Assembly (NCBI GenBank): GCA_949825065.1
Contig: OX463856.1
Span: 844,702-908,701 of the forward strand
Direction of reading: 5' to 3'
Origin: Odontocerum albicorne
Taxonomy: Eukaryota; Arthropoda; Insecta; Trichoptera; Odontoceridae
Length of the DNA: 64,000 nucleotides
Every line of letters begins with the position of its first letter. Position 1 is the stretch's first letter. The notes beneath the pieces are model-generated. The model saw only the letters and a program-made list of their open reading frames with translations, did not search any database and was not told the origin of the DNA. Below, piece by piece: positions 52,215-61,739 of the stretch. Made by a program: the position numbers and the translations under genes.

Positions 52215-52663
52215 TGGAAATTGAATCAAAACTGCCAACGTTCTACAAGTTTTTCAATGCCTGTGCGATAAAAACCATCAGGTTTTGACTCGAAGAATTC
52301 GTCCAACCATGTCCGCAATTCGACGTCATTGTTGAAGGAAAAGCCATCAACGAGCTGTCCTTTCATTCATAGCATCTTCACCGTACACTTCGCAAATATC
52401 GCGAGCAGCTTTGGCAGCTTTATTCCCTCGATTGAACGCGAACAGAAGGAGATGTCGAAAATGCTCACTTTCGTCTACTTGACATTCCATTTTGAAGGTT
52501 TGTAATCAAATAAAATAATATATGTAACTGAAAAGCAAATACAATATCTTGTAGAGCAAAAATTTTTATTTCGAATGACGTATCACCTTTACCATTTCGT
52601 TTTACTTTTGGCGCTCATTTTTAAATTTGGACTAAAACAGACACAACTTATGGTTACACCTAA
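52215..52663 (-). pseudogene. Mariner, internally deleted, minus strand
   Basis: Read on the minus strand from the TIR (TTAGGTGTAACCATAAGTTG, next to TA): a 5' UTR like that of 39.5 kb, then MECQVDESEHFRHLLLFAFN, RGNKAAKAARDICEVYGEDA and MNERTA. The sequence then jumps to the transposase C-terminus NDVELRTWLDEFFESKPDGF, YRTGIEKLVERWQF and stop. The linker and catalytic core are deleted. It retains the 21 bp missing from the 39.5-kb copy. The distal TIR was not found. Confidence 0.8.
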
Positions 52664-52665
52664 TA

Positions 52666-53079
52666 TATCAATAGTCTGTATATTGAAGTATAAAGGGAGT
52701 ATTTTTCTGAACTAACATACAGTAAATGATATAATTAAGTTTTAATATTCACGCATGAATGGACTTGTCTCTTGCAGTCTCAAGGAACCGAGGTGAGCTC
52801 CGCGTACACAATATTATTCCTGGAAGATCTTCAAAACCCCACACCCTGCTCAGTGGCAGAAGACTTACAAAGGTTTGCAAAGATAGTCAAATCAGCGATC
52901 ATGCTCAGTGGCGTAACACGATGACTTTACAAATGTAGACACAATATTATTTAATTTTAATAAAGGATTGGGATTAATACAAATGATCCTAACCTGATTT
53001 ACTTTTAAAATTATTTTTTTAATTAAAAAGAATTATGTAATAGTTTTAACATGAATACAGTAATTGATGTGCTGGCGAG
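52666..53079. other. Spacer
   Basis: No gene or repeat was recognised. Confidence 0.3.
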
Positions 53080-53350
53080 TGGAATACCACATACTATGAG
53101 GTGCATGGCAACGAGGTAACACAATGGACTTCCATGCGCAAGGTCATCGGTTCGAACCCCGCGCTGTGCTACTCTCCTCGAATGACGCAGGTATTTTTTA
53201 TGTCTAGTATTTGGAGGTATGAGGATACCAATGCCTTCGGTCATATCTATTCTTTAAAAAAAGATAAAAAATTGTGTGTTCTGATCGTCTCATTTTGGTG
53301 TGCCATTGAATCAAGTACAGCGGTGTTGCCGATGAGTTTGCTGATGTGCA
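53080..53350 (+). mobile_element. SINE-3, best copy
   Basis: GCATGGCAACGAGGTAACAC, then AATGGACTTCCATGCGCAAG, then GTCATCGGTTCGAACCCCGC: tRNA-like A-box side and canonical B box GGTTCGAACCC. The body has CTCTCCTCGAATGACGCAGG and TGAGGATACCAATGCCTTCG. The 3' part (GTGTGTTCTGATCGTCTCAT to GAGTTTGCTGATGTGCAACA) matches 9,180-9,290. No RT-derived coding is present. Confidence 0.7.
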
Positions 53351-53384
53351 ACAAAGTTTCGATTGCCAACTGAATTAACGTTTG

Positions 53385-53430
53385 AATGGCGAGGGTTCCT
53401 CAACTTCAAAACCCAGCAAAGATCGATCGA
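53385..53430 (+). repeat. LINE-Z 3' terminal scrap
   Basis: GAATGGCGAGGGTTCCTCAA, then CTTCAAAACCCAGCAAAG, a diverged form of the LINE-Z end. Confidence 0.45.
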
Positions 53431-53954
53431 CCATGGGAAATATAGGCCGGTTAATCGTCTATGCATCTCCACTTGATGAAAAGAGAATCTCGTCAGATGG
53501 AAAATTGGCACAGAGGACCCACCACTTTGCATATGTGGCGACAGTCAATCAATGTCGCACTTGATGTCTTGTCCACCATGACCCGTTAGCTGTTCGGAAC
53601 AAGACCTGCAGAAGGGTAGTCTTAATGCTGTCGCAGTTCCATTTTTCTGGAATATTGCGAAGACGAAAGACTTAACTAGGCGCATTTTCGAAGTAATGGT
53701 GATAGTTCTGCTGTTCGATATATTTTCCAGCTTTTACATTCCAGTTCTTTTTACCTCAGCCTCGCATCTTCTATTATAAAAACGTCCATTTTCTTCTAAG
53801 ATTGAGCGCGTTAGAAAGCACTTATCAACGTATTTATGTGACTTAGAATATATGTGTATGTTTGTGTGTATATACGAGTATGTACGCATTTACATTTTTT
53901 TTATTTTGTGTAATATTTTTTTTATGTTGTGTATAATTTTTCTTTATTTTTAAT
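53431..53954. other. Spacer
   Basis: No gene is recognised. A scar word TACGAGTA lies at 53,873-53,880. Confidence 0.3.
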
Positions 53955-54380
53955 ATTAACATCGTCCTTTACTGTCCATGCAGTGAGACTCTGGAATCAG
54001 TTACAAACCAATATAAGAATCGCTCCGTCCTAGGCATGCTTTAAGAAGCGACTGAAAAACTCTTAATTGCTAGTCAGTAAAACAACGTGTTTCATTCCTG
54101 ATTTTTCTTTTCCTTTCCTTTCCACCATCCCTTTCCTTTTCTTTCGATTGATGATATCTCATTTTATATGAAAAAGAATGTTCGGGTGATTGTCCGTCTT
54201 TGTGGGGTTCGTGGGCATGTGCTCACGTATATGTTTATGGATTTCGTGGGGATGGATAGTCATTTGAATGATTTATACGACCACGTAACTGGCTTCATTT
54301 ACTTTGTCTGGTTGCTTGGAAGAGATTGCCGCCTGACAATAAGCCTGCCAGATTGTATTTGCAATAAAAGTGTTAAATAA
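53955..54380 (+). mobile_element. LINE-L 3' end, plus strand
   Basis: Begins in the C-terminal coding (CGTCCTTTACTGTCCATGCA, i.e. SFTVHAVRLWNQLQTNIRIA, then CFKKRLKNS and stop). The 3' UTR matches 2,080-2,400 almost throughout, including the C/T-rich patch and ATGTTCGGGTGATTGTCCGT, and ends TTGGAAGAGATTGCC, then GCCTGACAATAAGCCTGCCA and TTTGCAATAAAAGTG. The end is the segment shared with SINE-1. Confidence 0.75.
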
Positions 54381-54479
54381 ATAAACAATATTTCTTGTAT
54401 TTTTTCAAAATAATTGGGCTAAGCCAATAATTGGACTAATTCAAAACATTTTGAGAATAAATAAATGATTGGTTATTCT

Positions 54480-54770
54480 AGAATCTAAATAAATAAAGTC
54501 AGTAACCACTTCTAGATCGTGATTCACATTATTTGGTAACAGTTTGTTACTGTGATCTATTACCATAAGCTTAGTTTTTGAACTGTTGATTTTCAGACCA
54601 AGGAGTTTTCTCTCGTATTGCACCTTTTTAAGGAGCGTGGCCATTTCTTCTTCTAATGTGGCAATTAATGTCGTGTCATCCGCATATCTTAGATTTGAGA
54701 GTTTTCTTCTACTAATAGAAATTCCGCCATCCCAGATATAAGGTGTATAGATGTTGCAAAAATAAAATAT
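54480..54770 (-). pseudogene. Non-LTR reverse transcriptase fragment with YADD
   Basis: Minus strand: WDGGISISRRKLSNLRYADD, TTLIATLEEEMATLLKKVQY and ERKLLGLKINSSKTKLMVID, then VTDFIYLDSRI. YADD is the catalytic motif C; GLKINSSKTK is the next conserved RT block, and FIYLDSRI corresponds to F-YLGS-I. The N-terminal palm and fingers are missing. The LINE family is uncertain. Confidence 0.75.
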
Positions 54771-54939
54771 TTCTGGTAGGATAGAATGAACAGACGATAT
54801 TTTTTCTCTCTTTACTCTAAAAGTGTCATTGCGTGATAGTAATTATGATGATATTATTTAAATAAAAAATGGAATTTTGTAATAAGATCGGCCATGTCTT
54901 GACTTATTAGGAAACAAGAGGTATAAAGCAGTAGACAAT

Positions 54940-55030
54940 TAAATTAGGTGCGAGAAGTTTGGGAAGACCTAAAAAGACGTGATACGACCAAACCAATCAA
55001 ATCCGAAATAAGGAAGAATAAATAGCCTTT
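54940..55030 (+). repeat. LINE-A-type fragment
   Basis: GTGCGAGAAGTTTGGGAAGA, then CCTAAAAAGACGTGATACGA, the RGRPRK-TW region in eroded form. Confidence 0.4.
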
Positions 55031-55056
55031 ATAAAATATTGTCTCTACATATATAT

Positions 55057-55131
55057 TGTTCATAGTTAAGGCATTAACGTTGTGGAGGTTTAAAAAAGTG
55101 GAATAAACAGTGTTTGATAAAATAAATTACA
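55057..55131 (+). mobile_element. Minimal PLE remnant, both ends only
   Basis: TGTTCATAGTTAAGGCATTA, then ACGTTGTGGAGGTTTA (tail block), joined to AAAAAGTGGAATAAACAGTG, then TTTGATAAAATAAATTACA (terminal arm). The hairpin between them is missing, as if a foldback like 39,147-39,396 had lost its palindrome. No clear TSD. Confidence 0.65.
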
Positions 55132-55134
55132 ATA

Positions 55135-56050
55135 TATTATTTCTATTATACTCGTTTTTAGTCATAAATGTTTTTCCGTTTTAACTGTTGGTTCAAATTT
55201 TGAAGTTTTTCACTTTTGTTATTGATTTTTGTTATATGATATTTATTTGTTTGCTGTTTTTATTAGAGTTTTGTGTCTTTTTGTTTTATTTTGATACAAT
55301 TTAGATTTATTGTTTTTATAAAATGGTTTTTTTATTGTAAAGATTGCGATTGTTAAAAATTAATAAATTGTGGGAGAGTATGCATGAGGAGGTATATGGA
55401 CGTAGCAGAAGGGAAATACTATATGTGTTCCAGGATAAAATGAGGTGGAGATGTGTTCACTCTATTTATCCCAAGAGGATCAAGGCTTGGTGATGAACAA
55501 GATGAAAATGAAATTCAATTTTTAATAAACTCATTTAAAGTTAATTTGAAGCCTATAAAAAATCTTCGTATATCTCGGATCATGTAGAATGTGGGCTGGA
55601 TTTATTATGCATATATTCATCCAATTATTTGCATTAACTTAAATTGGAGTAACAACTTTTACACTTAAGGCTAAGGTCTACCTAGAAAATAAACAACCCA
55701 TTTGGTGCCTCTCCTGTTTACCCGTTCTTTATTACAGCGTGCTCTGTAAAACTACCCCGTTTAAAGGATAGCTAACGAGCCGTACTACGGCTCTACATGT
55801 GAAGGCGCTACGCCTATTTTTACTGCGCTTGCCTTGTGAGCGTATATTTTGTGAGTGCTACAAAAGACAACCTGTCCTTCGCTGCAAGGAGAAACTACCC
55901 TTTTAAAGACACGGCTTATAAACCTTTATATTCCCTGATTCAGCCCGTACTTATTTTATTGGATATTTATCCTTACCACTGTATTATTTTCTTCCGGATA
56001 CAAGATCTGAAAAAATATATCTTTATTTAAAAAATCTAAAACAGAGCTCT
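55135..56050. other. Spacer with a LINE-A scrap
   Basis: 55,378-55,490 reads RVCMRRYMDVAEGKYYMCS-like (LINE-A RRCMxVEEARDVC block) and CCAAGAGGATCAAGGCTTGG. 55,660-55,840 is more balanced but unrecognised. The remainder is A+T-rich. Confidence 0.35.
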
Positions 56051-56054
56051 GTTG

Positions 56055-56345
56055 AGGTACATACAAACCATCACGCAATTTCTCTGTTGGGGTAGACAGA
56101 AAGAACAAAGCACTTGACTTTCCTATCTCGACACACATCCGTCGCCTGTTCTACATCCATACAACGTATCGTGCAATTACGATTTCTCTGACTTTCTACG
56201 TTTCCTTTTATCGACATTTCATTTGCTTGATCTAACCACTCTTCCTTTCGTCTTCCTCTACTTCACTTTCAACTCATATTTGACCATGTATTTGTTTGAT
56301 TAGTATTTTTTTAATTCATCCATTCTTCATGCTCGAGTCATCTAG
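56055..56345 (-). mobile_element. LINE-A 3' end
   Basis: The terminus complement ACCATCACGCAATTTCTCTG, then TTGGGGTAGACAGAAAGAAC, then CTTTCCTATCTCGACACACA, TCCGTCGCCTGTTCTACATC and the coding complement to CATGCTCGAGTCATCTAGGA. Confidence 0.7.
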
Positions 56346-56369
56346 GATATTATTTGATTGTCAAGTTTT

Positions 56370-56425
56370 CAAACGGCGACTTTATTGCCATGCCTTTAAT
56401 ATCTTTCAACCGTCCAGACAAGTGT
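56370..56425 (-). mobile_element. SINE-1 / LINE-L tail fragment
   Basis: CGGCGACTTTATTGCCATGC, then CTTTAATATCTTTCAACCGT and CCAGACAAG: the tail complement with substitutions. The head is absent. Confidence 0.5.
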
Positions 56426-56684
56426 TATACAAATTTATGCCAATTGCTGCAAAAGTTTACTTTATTTTCAAAATGACAAACATGATTTAAGTTAAATCAA
56501 ATAAAAAAACATTCAAATAATATATTTATGTGTACGAGTGTATCACCAAAGACTGGGAAAGAACGATTGAATAAGAGTTGCGGGTAAACATATTTCATCA
56601 TTGAAGAGAAGTGTAGTATTTTTTTATGTCGCTGTTTGAAGCAAACTAACTAGAGGTTGAGAGTCTTGCGTTAACTAGTCGTCG

Positions 56685-57165
56685 TTGCCGGATCTCGCAG
56701 TCGAGGATCCCCTTACCACTCCAACGTCAGTCTTGAACCGTTCTCCTACGTCGATCGTGTGATATTCTGTGTGAGAACAGCCCGATCCTGGATGCGCACT
56801 CCCTCCCGCAAATGCCACAGACATGTGGACCCTGCTGAACCACCTGGCCATGTTGACGCATTTTCGCAGCGTGCAGACTGGTTCTCACACGTCTAGTCGC
56901 TGAGACGCCATCAGCCCGAAAACATACGGCTCTCCATCCCTCACAGTCCCGAGCCACCTGCTCCCAGTCCTCAGGCGCCCCGCACAAAGTAAGCAACTCT
57001 CGCAGACTGTCCTTATAGCGCTTCCTCTGCCCACTAACTCTTCGCTTGCCCACCACTTCCCCGTACAAGACGCGTTTTGGGAGTCTATGATCGCCCATGC
57101 GTATCACGTGCCCGGTCCACCGCAATTTCGCTTTTACAACCATATCCTCTATAGGTTTACAGTTG
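56685..57165 (-). pseudogene. LINE-Z C-terminus with C2H2 zinc finger
   Basis: A 138-codon minus-strand frame: VVKAKLRWTGHVIRMGDHRL, PKRVLYGEVVGKRRVSGQRK, LRELLTLCGAPEDWEQVARD and CEGWRAVCFRADGV, then a finger CGICGRECASRIGLFSHRIS-H (C-x2-C-x12-H-x3-H) and stop. A W-GHV-RM--RLPK then GQ-KRYKD then zinc-finger order is a known ending of some RTE/CR1-type LINEs. This is the only copy here keeping the finger. The 3' UTR ends in the GGATCCTCGACTGCGAGATC-type terminus at about 56,690. The RT core is missing. Confidence 0.85.
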
Positions 57166-57179
57166 GAGCATTGCAGGAC

Positions 57180-57320
57180 TGAAACATTTGTAACATGATC
57201 ACTTCAGTGGATCCGAAGAATCCGACAAAGGAAACTTCATTTTCTTGCGTTAACTATGTTAGTAGCCGGTTACTGGTTACAGAGTCTGACGATATGGACA
57301 GTAAAATACGGCGCGAAGAA
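57180..57320 (-). pseudogene. LINE-L C-terminal remnant
   Basis: The complement of a diverged C-terminus: minus strand APYFTVHIVRLCNQ-like, then a G/T-rich eroded stretch. It is recognisable mainly by the TCTGACGATATGGACAGTAA string (compare TCTCACTGCATGGACAGTAA at 2.45 kb). Confidence 0.5.
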
Positions 57321-57795
57321 GTAAACGCAATAGACTAAAATTCTAAAAGACGTTCTCTGCTATGTAGCTAGCAAAACAAGTATACTGGCCCTAAGTTCGC
57401 AAAGAGTAAAATTTACCCAACAAAGTCCACATACTCCCGTCGGTCAAGGAATGGAGGGGTAGCAAACCCGACCCCCTTCACTGCTCTGTGTACCACGTAC
57501 CATTTTACTACCGTGTTTACACGCCGGAGAGGTATATCTAGCCTTCTAAACTCTGCACTCGATGTTCTGTTCTCTGACACACATTAACCGCCTGGAATAG
57601 TTTCCCATTTGGAATGCACAGAGGGTCGATTCTCAGTACATTGTTCAAAAAAAGTTTTACAAAATTACTTGATTGAATAGGGCGGAGTATTATGGTAGAG
57701 CTTTCGCGATTGCAAGTCCTGTGAACTTTTATGTGTTATTTGCTATGAGATTACTTTTGAAGATGTTGCTCAAAGGTTCAAATGCGCTCCATGTG
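57321..57795. other. Spacer, unrecognised
   Basis: 57,400-57,560 is more balanced (CCGACCCCCTTCACTGCTCT) but shows no frame or repeat relation. Confidence 0.3.
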
Positions 57796-57799
57796 CTAA

Positions 57800-58235
57800 T
57801 CAAACGTTCAAATGCGTTGTTTTTTTTATTTATGCTTTTTCCTCTGATATGCCACCTGCAAAAGAAATAAGTCGGTCCAAATATACATATTCCTGGACAA
57901 GTTCCAGCGGTTTTCTTTGTACAATTATAATTGGTTTTGGTGTAGCAAAGCTGTTCATCATGTATATGGTTTTGATATATTTATTTTTTAAAGCAACTTC
58001 TTTACTGACCTCTGTCAATTCCTGCAGTTAGTGCTGAAGATCATTCGGGTTTTGTGAGAATATAACGATATCGTCTGCAAATCTCAAATGACTCAGGTAT
58101 TTTCCATCAATCGTCACGTCTTTATTATGTCATTCCAGTTTACTTAAGACATATTAGAGTGTAGCTGTGAATAATTTTGGGGTAAATAGTATCTCCTTGA
58201 CAAATTATCTTCAAATTCGGAAGGTTTATATCATC
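57800..58235 (-). pseudogene. Non-LTR reverse transcriptase fragment, motifs B and C
   Basis: Minus strand: ICQGDTIYPKIIHSYTLICL (relative of the VRQGDTISPKLF motif), after a shift DVTIDGKYLSHLRFADDIVI (FADD catalytic motif), FSQNPNDLQH, stop, then LTEVSKEVALKNKYIKTIYM and ELVQEYVYLDRLISFAGG (= YVYLG--I---G). Several lesions. Typical of RTE-like LINEs; it may be the upstream part of LINE-B or LINE-E type elements. Confidence 0.7.
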
Positions 58236-58239
58236 ATAA

Positions 58240-58460
58240 TAATCACCATTGTCAACCAGGGTCGATCCACTGCAGGATGAAAGACTCCCCAAGTTGATTC
58301 CATATAGTTTGGTTTTTTGCTGCTTGGTGCCATGTGATGCTGCCATGCTTCCTGATATAATCTATCCAGCGTACGTTTGGTCTTCTTTTGGGCCTCTTAA
58401 TGCCTCATGGGTACCATTGGACTATTTTGGATGTCCATCCAATTTGGATGTCCATCCAAT
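58240..58460 (-). pseudogene. LINE-B C-terminal fragment
   Basis: Minus strand: MDIQNSPMVPMRH and the AQKKTKRTLDRLYQEAWQHH frame-shifted reading of RRRPKVRWIDYIRKHGSIT, then QLGESFILQWIDPG-like and GTTGACAATGGTGATTATTA, a (GAT)n-like tail. It abuts the RT fragment but the order of parts shows it is a separate insertion. GGATGTCCATCCAATTT is duplicated at its 5' edge. Confidence 0.7.
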
Positions 58461-58499
58461 TTTCTTGCACACCTTTATTACGTATATCTTTGTTTTGTT

Positions 58500-58760
58500 G
58501 CGAATCCAGGTGTTCAAATGAATAGTACAAATGTGAGTGAAATGTGTGGGAGAGGAAGACCAAGATAAGTAAGGTTAAATCAAGTGAATGATTTTCTTAA
58601 AGAAATAAACCTAAAAAGTCTGCAAAATCGTTGAAGTTGTATGAGAAGGTGTATGGATGGGGTAAACGCGAAAAATGTGTGTAGAGATAGGAAAGCCTGG
58701 TGTTCAGTCATATTTGCCTATCCCGACAGGTAAATGACGTATTGATATGAATTTTTTTTT
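58500..58760 (+). mobile_element. LINE-A 3' end, plus strand
   Basis: CGRGRPR, stop-interrupted, then VKSSEWFS-type and SLQNR, SCMRRCMDGVNAKNVCRDRK and AWCSVIFAYPDR, followed by a terminus with TGACGTATTGATATGAATTT. This best shows the AYPDR ending that names the family. Shifts occur before CMRRC. Confidence 0.65.
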
Positions 58761-59315
58761 TTCATAACTAGATGTAAACAATATAGAATTTGGGAAAAAA
58801 ATAAATAATACACGAATATTCAAAAATTATACATCCTCCAAGTCTTCAGAAATCCGTCAGAAAAAAATCTAAGATCTTACTTTTATAGTATCTATGATAT
58901 ACAGTAAATAAAAAAATAGAATTTAAAATCAAATTAGAATATACCAAACTCAACCCTTAAAAACTGTTCACCTTCTCATATGGTTTACCCCGCTGTGCAT
59001 TTGCCACAGTAGCATTCCTATCTTAAAACTTATTTCACGTGAGCAAAAAACATGTGGAGATGTCTCGGTTTTAATTCGCTTTATAGGGTTTACGTTTAAA
59101 CGAAAAACTGCCGTTTGGATCGTGGGTGTGATTGTGTTCAAAGCCAAAAGTTTTTTTTGCTAAGATCGTTTCTTTACTTATTATTTATTTTTATTAAACA
59201 CTTACTTACTTCATTGTTAAATAATCTGACGGCTTGTTTCCGAGCGGCCATCCAGACAAATGCAAAACACGGAAATATGCTGGACAAAATACAAAGTTCC
59301 TAAGATATTTATTGT
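58761..59315. other. Spacer
   Basis: A+T-rich; no gene or repeat recognised. Confidence 0.3.
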
Positions 59316-59319
59316 ATAT

Positions 59320-59575
59320 AGAAAAGAGAGTAAATATCCAAAATATGCACACCATATCGAACATTTAACGATATCCAATTATAGAAGCCTCGAAACAAGA
59401 AGATAAGAGCTCAACGCGGTATTCGTATCAAAAGTACTGCAATGTAAATTCAACTGTCCTGCAATATTAGAGGGACTCAGGATGTATGTTTCCGACAATT
59501 ACAACTATACAAGAAATCACCCTCTTATATGTGCCAACTTACAGAACCAATGTATAGGAAACGAAGTCAATTGGC
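59320..59575 (+). pseudogene. LINE-J C-terminal fragment
   Basis: ESKYPKYAHHIEHLTISNYR, SLETRR, stop, ELNAVFVSKVLQCKFNCPAI, LEGLRMYVSDNYNYTRNHPL. Collinear with 62,690-62,910. It is broken by a stop and switches into LINE-A-like sequence after CAATGTATAGGAAAC. Confidence 0.75.
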
Positions 59576-59715
59576 ACTTAATCATATATACTCGAATCGG
59601 ACAGTATCAAAATCTGCCAAGATGAGAATCTTCAAAAGTATGGCTTATTTCTGCCTATCCCGACAGGGAGACGGCATGATGGTATGTACGTTAGAAGTAT
59701 ATCAAAGTTAAATTC
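59576..59715 (+). repeat. LINE-A fragments joined to LINE-J
   Basis: ATATATACTCGAATCGGACA, then GTATCAAAATCTGCCAAGAT (compare ACTAGAACCGAACAGTATCA at 8,232), then TTTCTGCCTATCCCGACAGG, the LINE-A terminus. It is a patchwork of two LINE-A pieces. Confidence 0.5.
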
Positions 59716-60195
59716 TAAACGTTTGATAAACAAGTAATATAATTTATTATCTCACATCAATCCGTCTTTAAAGTGACCCCCAAATAGTTTGATGTGTTCA
59801 CCAAAAATAGGGGTGAGAAGTTATTTGTTTTCAATATTCATGCGACCTCCGTAATATTGGTATTGTTAACTCTCCAAGACGGCTCTCGGTCTAACCCTCG
59901 GCACTTCGAGCCTGAGACTCGGTGCTGGGGTTTATGGAGGGCCGCACCATCAATTTATATGGTGTCTATAAAATTAATTCACCCCGTTCTGAAGACACTA
60001 TTGGGATCACGAGGGATTTTCAAGGCCCTAGAAAAATAAAAATTATACTAGATATAGACAGATAAAGCCGAAATGCGAGAAGTTTTTTTGACAAATTGTA
60101 ACGCATCTTGATAAGAAATCTTAAGCGAAAAAGTTAAAAAATACAACGCACATTGTATAATTTATCACAATAATTTGTGTATTTCCCAGCAAACC
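59716..60195. other. Spacer
   Basis: No gene or repeat was recognised. Confidence 0.3.
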
Positions 60196-60199
60196 GTCT

Positions 60200-60425
60200 G
60201 TTATTTGGATATATTTTTTTTGTATCCACTTTGCACGGATTTACACAAAGTTTGCACGGATTTACTCCTGTTTACACGGATTTACTTTGCACGGATTTAC
60301 TCCTGTTACACAAAGAGGGTCTGCTTCTAAAGTTAGCTTATTCGTTAGGAATAATATCAGCCAGGATTCTTCTCATACTGCTAGGCGGTACCGAGAATAT
60401 ATCAACCGTGGCATTATAGAAAAAT
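60200..60425 (-). pseudogene. LINE-J terminal fragment with local duplications
   Basis: Minus strand: STVDIFSVPPSSMRRILADI, IPNE and stop, then ACCCTCTTTGTGTAACAGGA and GTAAATCCGTGCAAAGTGGA. The UTR segment TTTGCACGGATTTACTCCTG is repeated three to four times (60,228-60,310), a small expansion in the 3' UTR. Confidence 0.75.
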
Positions 60426-60429
60426 ATGT

Positions 60430-60665
60430 AGCTGAACAAATTACAGCGTCTTGAAAATGTTTGTCTGAAATTTAATTTTAACCTGAAAAAGTATGATCAA
60501 ATCACTTCATATCAGAAAGAGCTGAACTGAACAAAATTCACACATTATCTAATATCCTTTACTATCCCTCTACGACTTATTATCTCGCCGCACCTTTTTC
60601 CGATCATAAACTTACGCCACGATTAAGCTGAGATTATTTGTAAACTTTCCCAGTTCAGTTATCTT
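60430..60665. other. Spacer, possibly LINE-L-related
   Basis: 60,545-60,625 (TATCCTTTACTATCCCTCTA, then TATCTCGCCGCACCTTTTTC) resembles the LINE-L coding just upstream of its C-terminus (compare TCTCGCCG at 2.57 kb in reverse). Confidence 0.4.
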
Positions 60666-60669
60666 CGTT

Positions 60670-60765
60670 TTTTTTACGTCGTCCTTTACTGCCCATGCAG
60701 TGGATCTTTGGAACCGGCTTCTAACTAATTTGACCCTGCAGAACTTGCATGGTGTGTGCTTAGCA
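60670..60765 (+). pseudogene. LINE-L C-terminal fragment
   Basis: ACGTCGTCCTTTACTGCCCA, then TGCAGTGGATCTTTGGAACC: SSFTAHAVDLWNRLLTNLTL, then QNLHGVCL. A shortened and diverged RLWNxL motif. Confidence 0.6.
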
Positions 60766-61640
60766 AAAGGAGAAAAGTGAAACCAGGTACATGTGTAAAG
60801 AGTGTGATGTAGCTGTCTATAAATAAGAATGTTCTCAGAGTTACTACACTAAACCACATGATTTAAATATTATTTTAAAATGCACAAAGTTTCGTTACAG
60901 TGTTTTTAATATTTACTATTAACTTTAAAAGACATATTAATTTTAGTATACCCTTCACAACGAGAAAGGTTATCTTAATATGGTATCGTCTTCAAGAGTT
61001 AAACTGTGTCTTATGTCTTTCATTTTACTTATGTCTTTCATTTTACATCTGGGAACTAACGTACATTTTTCCCCTTCAAATATTATTGAAGTTATAAAAT
61101 ACATCAAGATCGAAAAATTTCGGTAAAAATTGTGGGTATTTAATTTCTCGAAGCTGAAAATCATTGAGACTTTTCATAAAGTAATTATACGAGTAGATCT
61201 TATTATTGTCCATCCCCTCTTTTCTGGGGAATGAATGATTATTTTTTTACTGTAGACACTTTACAGCACATCCTTAATTCTAGGTTATTTGCTTTACTTA
61301 AAATATTTCTCATCCCTTTATTGTTAAAAAAGAAGAGTTATGTAAAATAGACGTTATGTCAGGATTATTTCAATAGTTTGTTGAGGTTTTTTCCTATGAA
61401 ACTGGTATAAAAAAGCTTCTGTGATATAATTATTTACAGCCGTTTTCTTTGATTATCAGCGATTTGCTCAAAATATTTTTTTTCTTTTGTATAGTATCCT
61501 TCAACGTAACTCGCGGTTCAGCATTATACGTACTGATAACACTTACGCACGATAAGAAACAACAACAGGCGTAGACGTACTCCGCACGTGGCGAGTATTG
61601 CTACCTAACGAAGTCTTTGATCATACTGGGATCCTTTTTT
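60766..61640. other. A+T-rich spacer
   Basis: No gene is recognised. TACGAGTA lies at 61,188-61,195. A short duplication TCTTATGTCTTTCATTTTAC occurs at 61,009-61,045. Confidence 0.35.
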
Positions 61641-61644
61641 TATT

Positions 61645-61735
61645 TAGTTTTTTCAGGTGTCACTAGCAATTAAACCCGAAACTCCCGAGTGAAAGTCAAG
61701 CGTCTTACCAACTAGGTAACGAAGATCGTTTATTG
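61645..61735 (-). mobile_element. SINE-1 head fragment
   Basis: Minus strand: CGATCTTCGTTACCTAGTTG, then GTAAGACGCTTGACTTTCAC, then TCGGGAGTTTCGGGTTTAAT. A-box side and B-box relic in the usual spacing. Confidence 0.6.
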
Positions 61736-61739
61736 AGTA

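Noticed and set aside
47041..56540. Near-matches to the scar word (for example TACGAGTG at 56,533, TACTCGTG at 48,597, CTACGAGTG at 47,043)
   Set aside because: They lack the second TA, and at 47,043 LINE-A relatives show substitutions in CTCAGAGTG rather than an insertion. They were excluded from the count.
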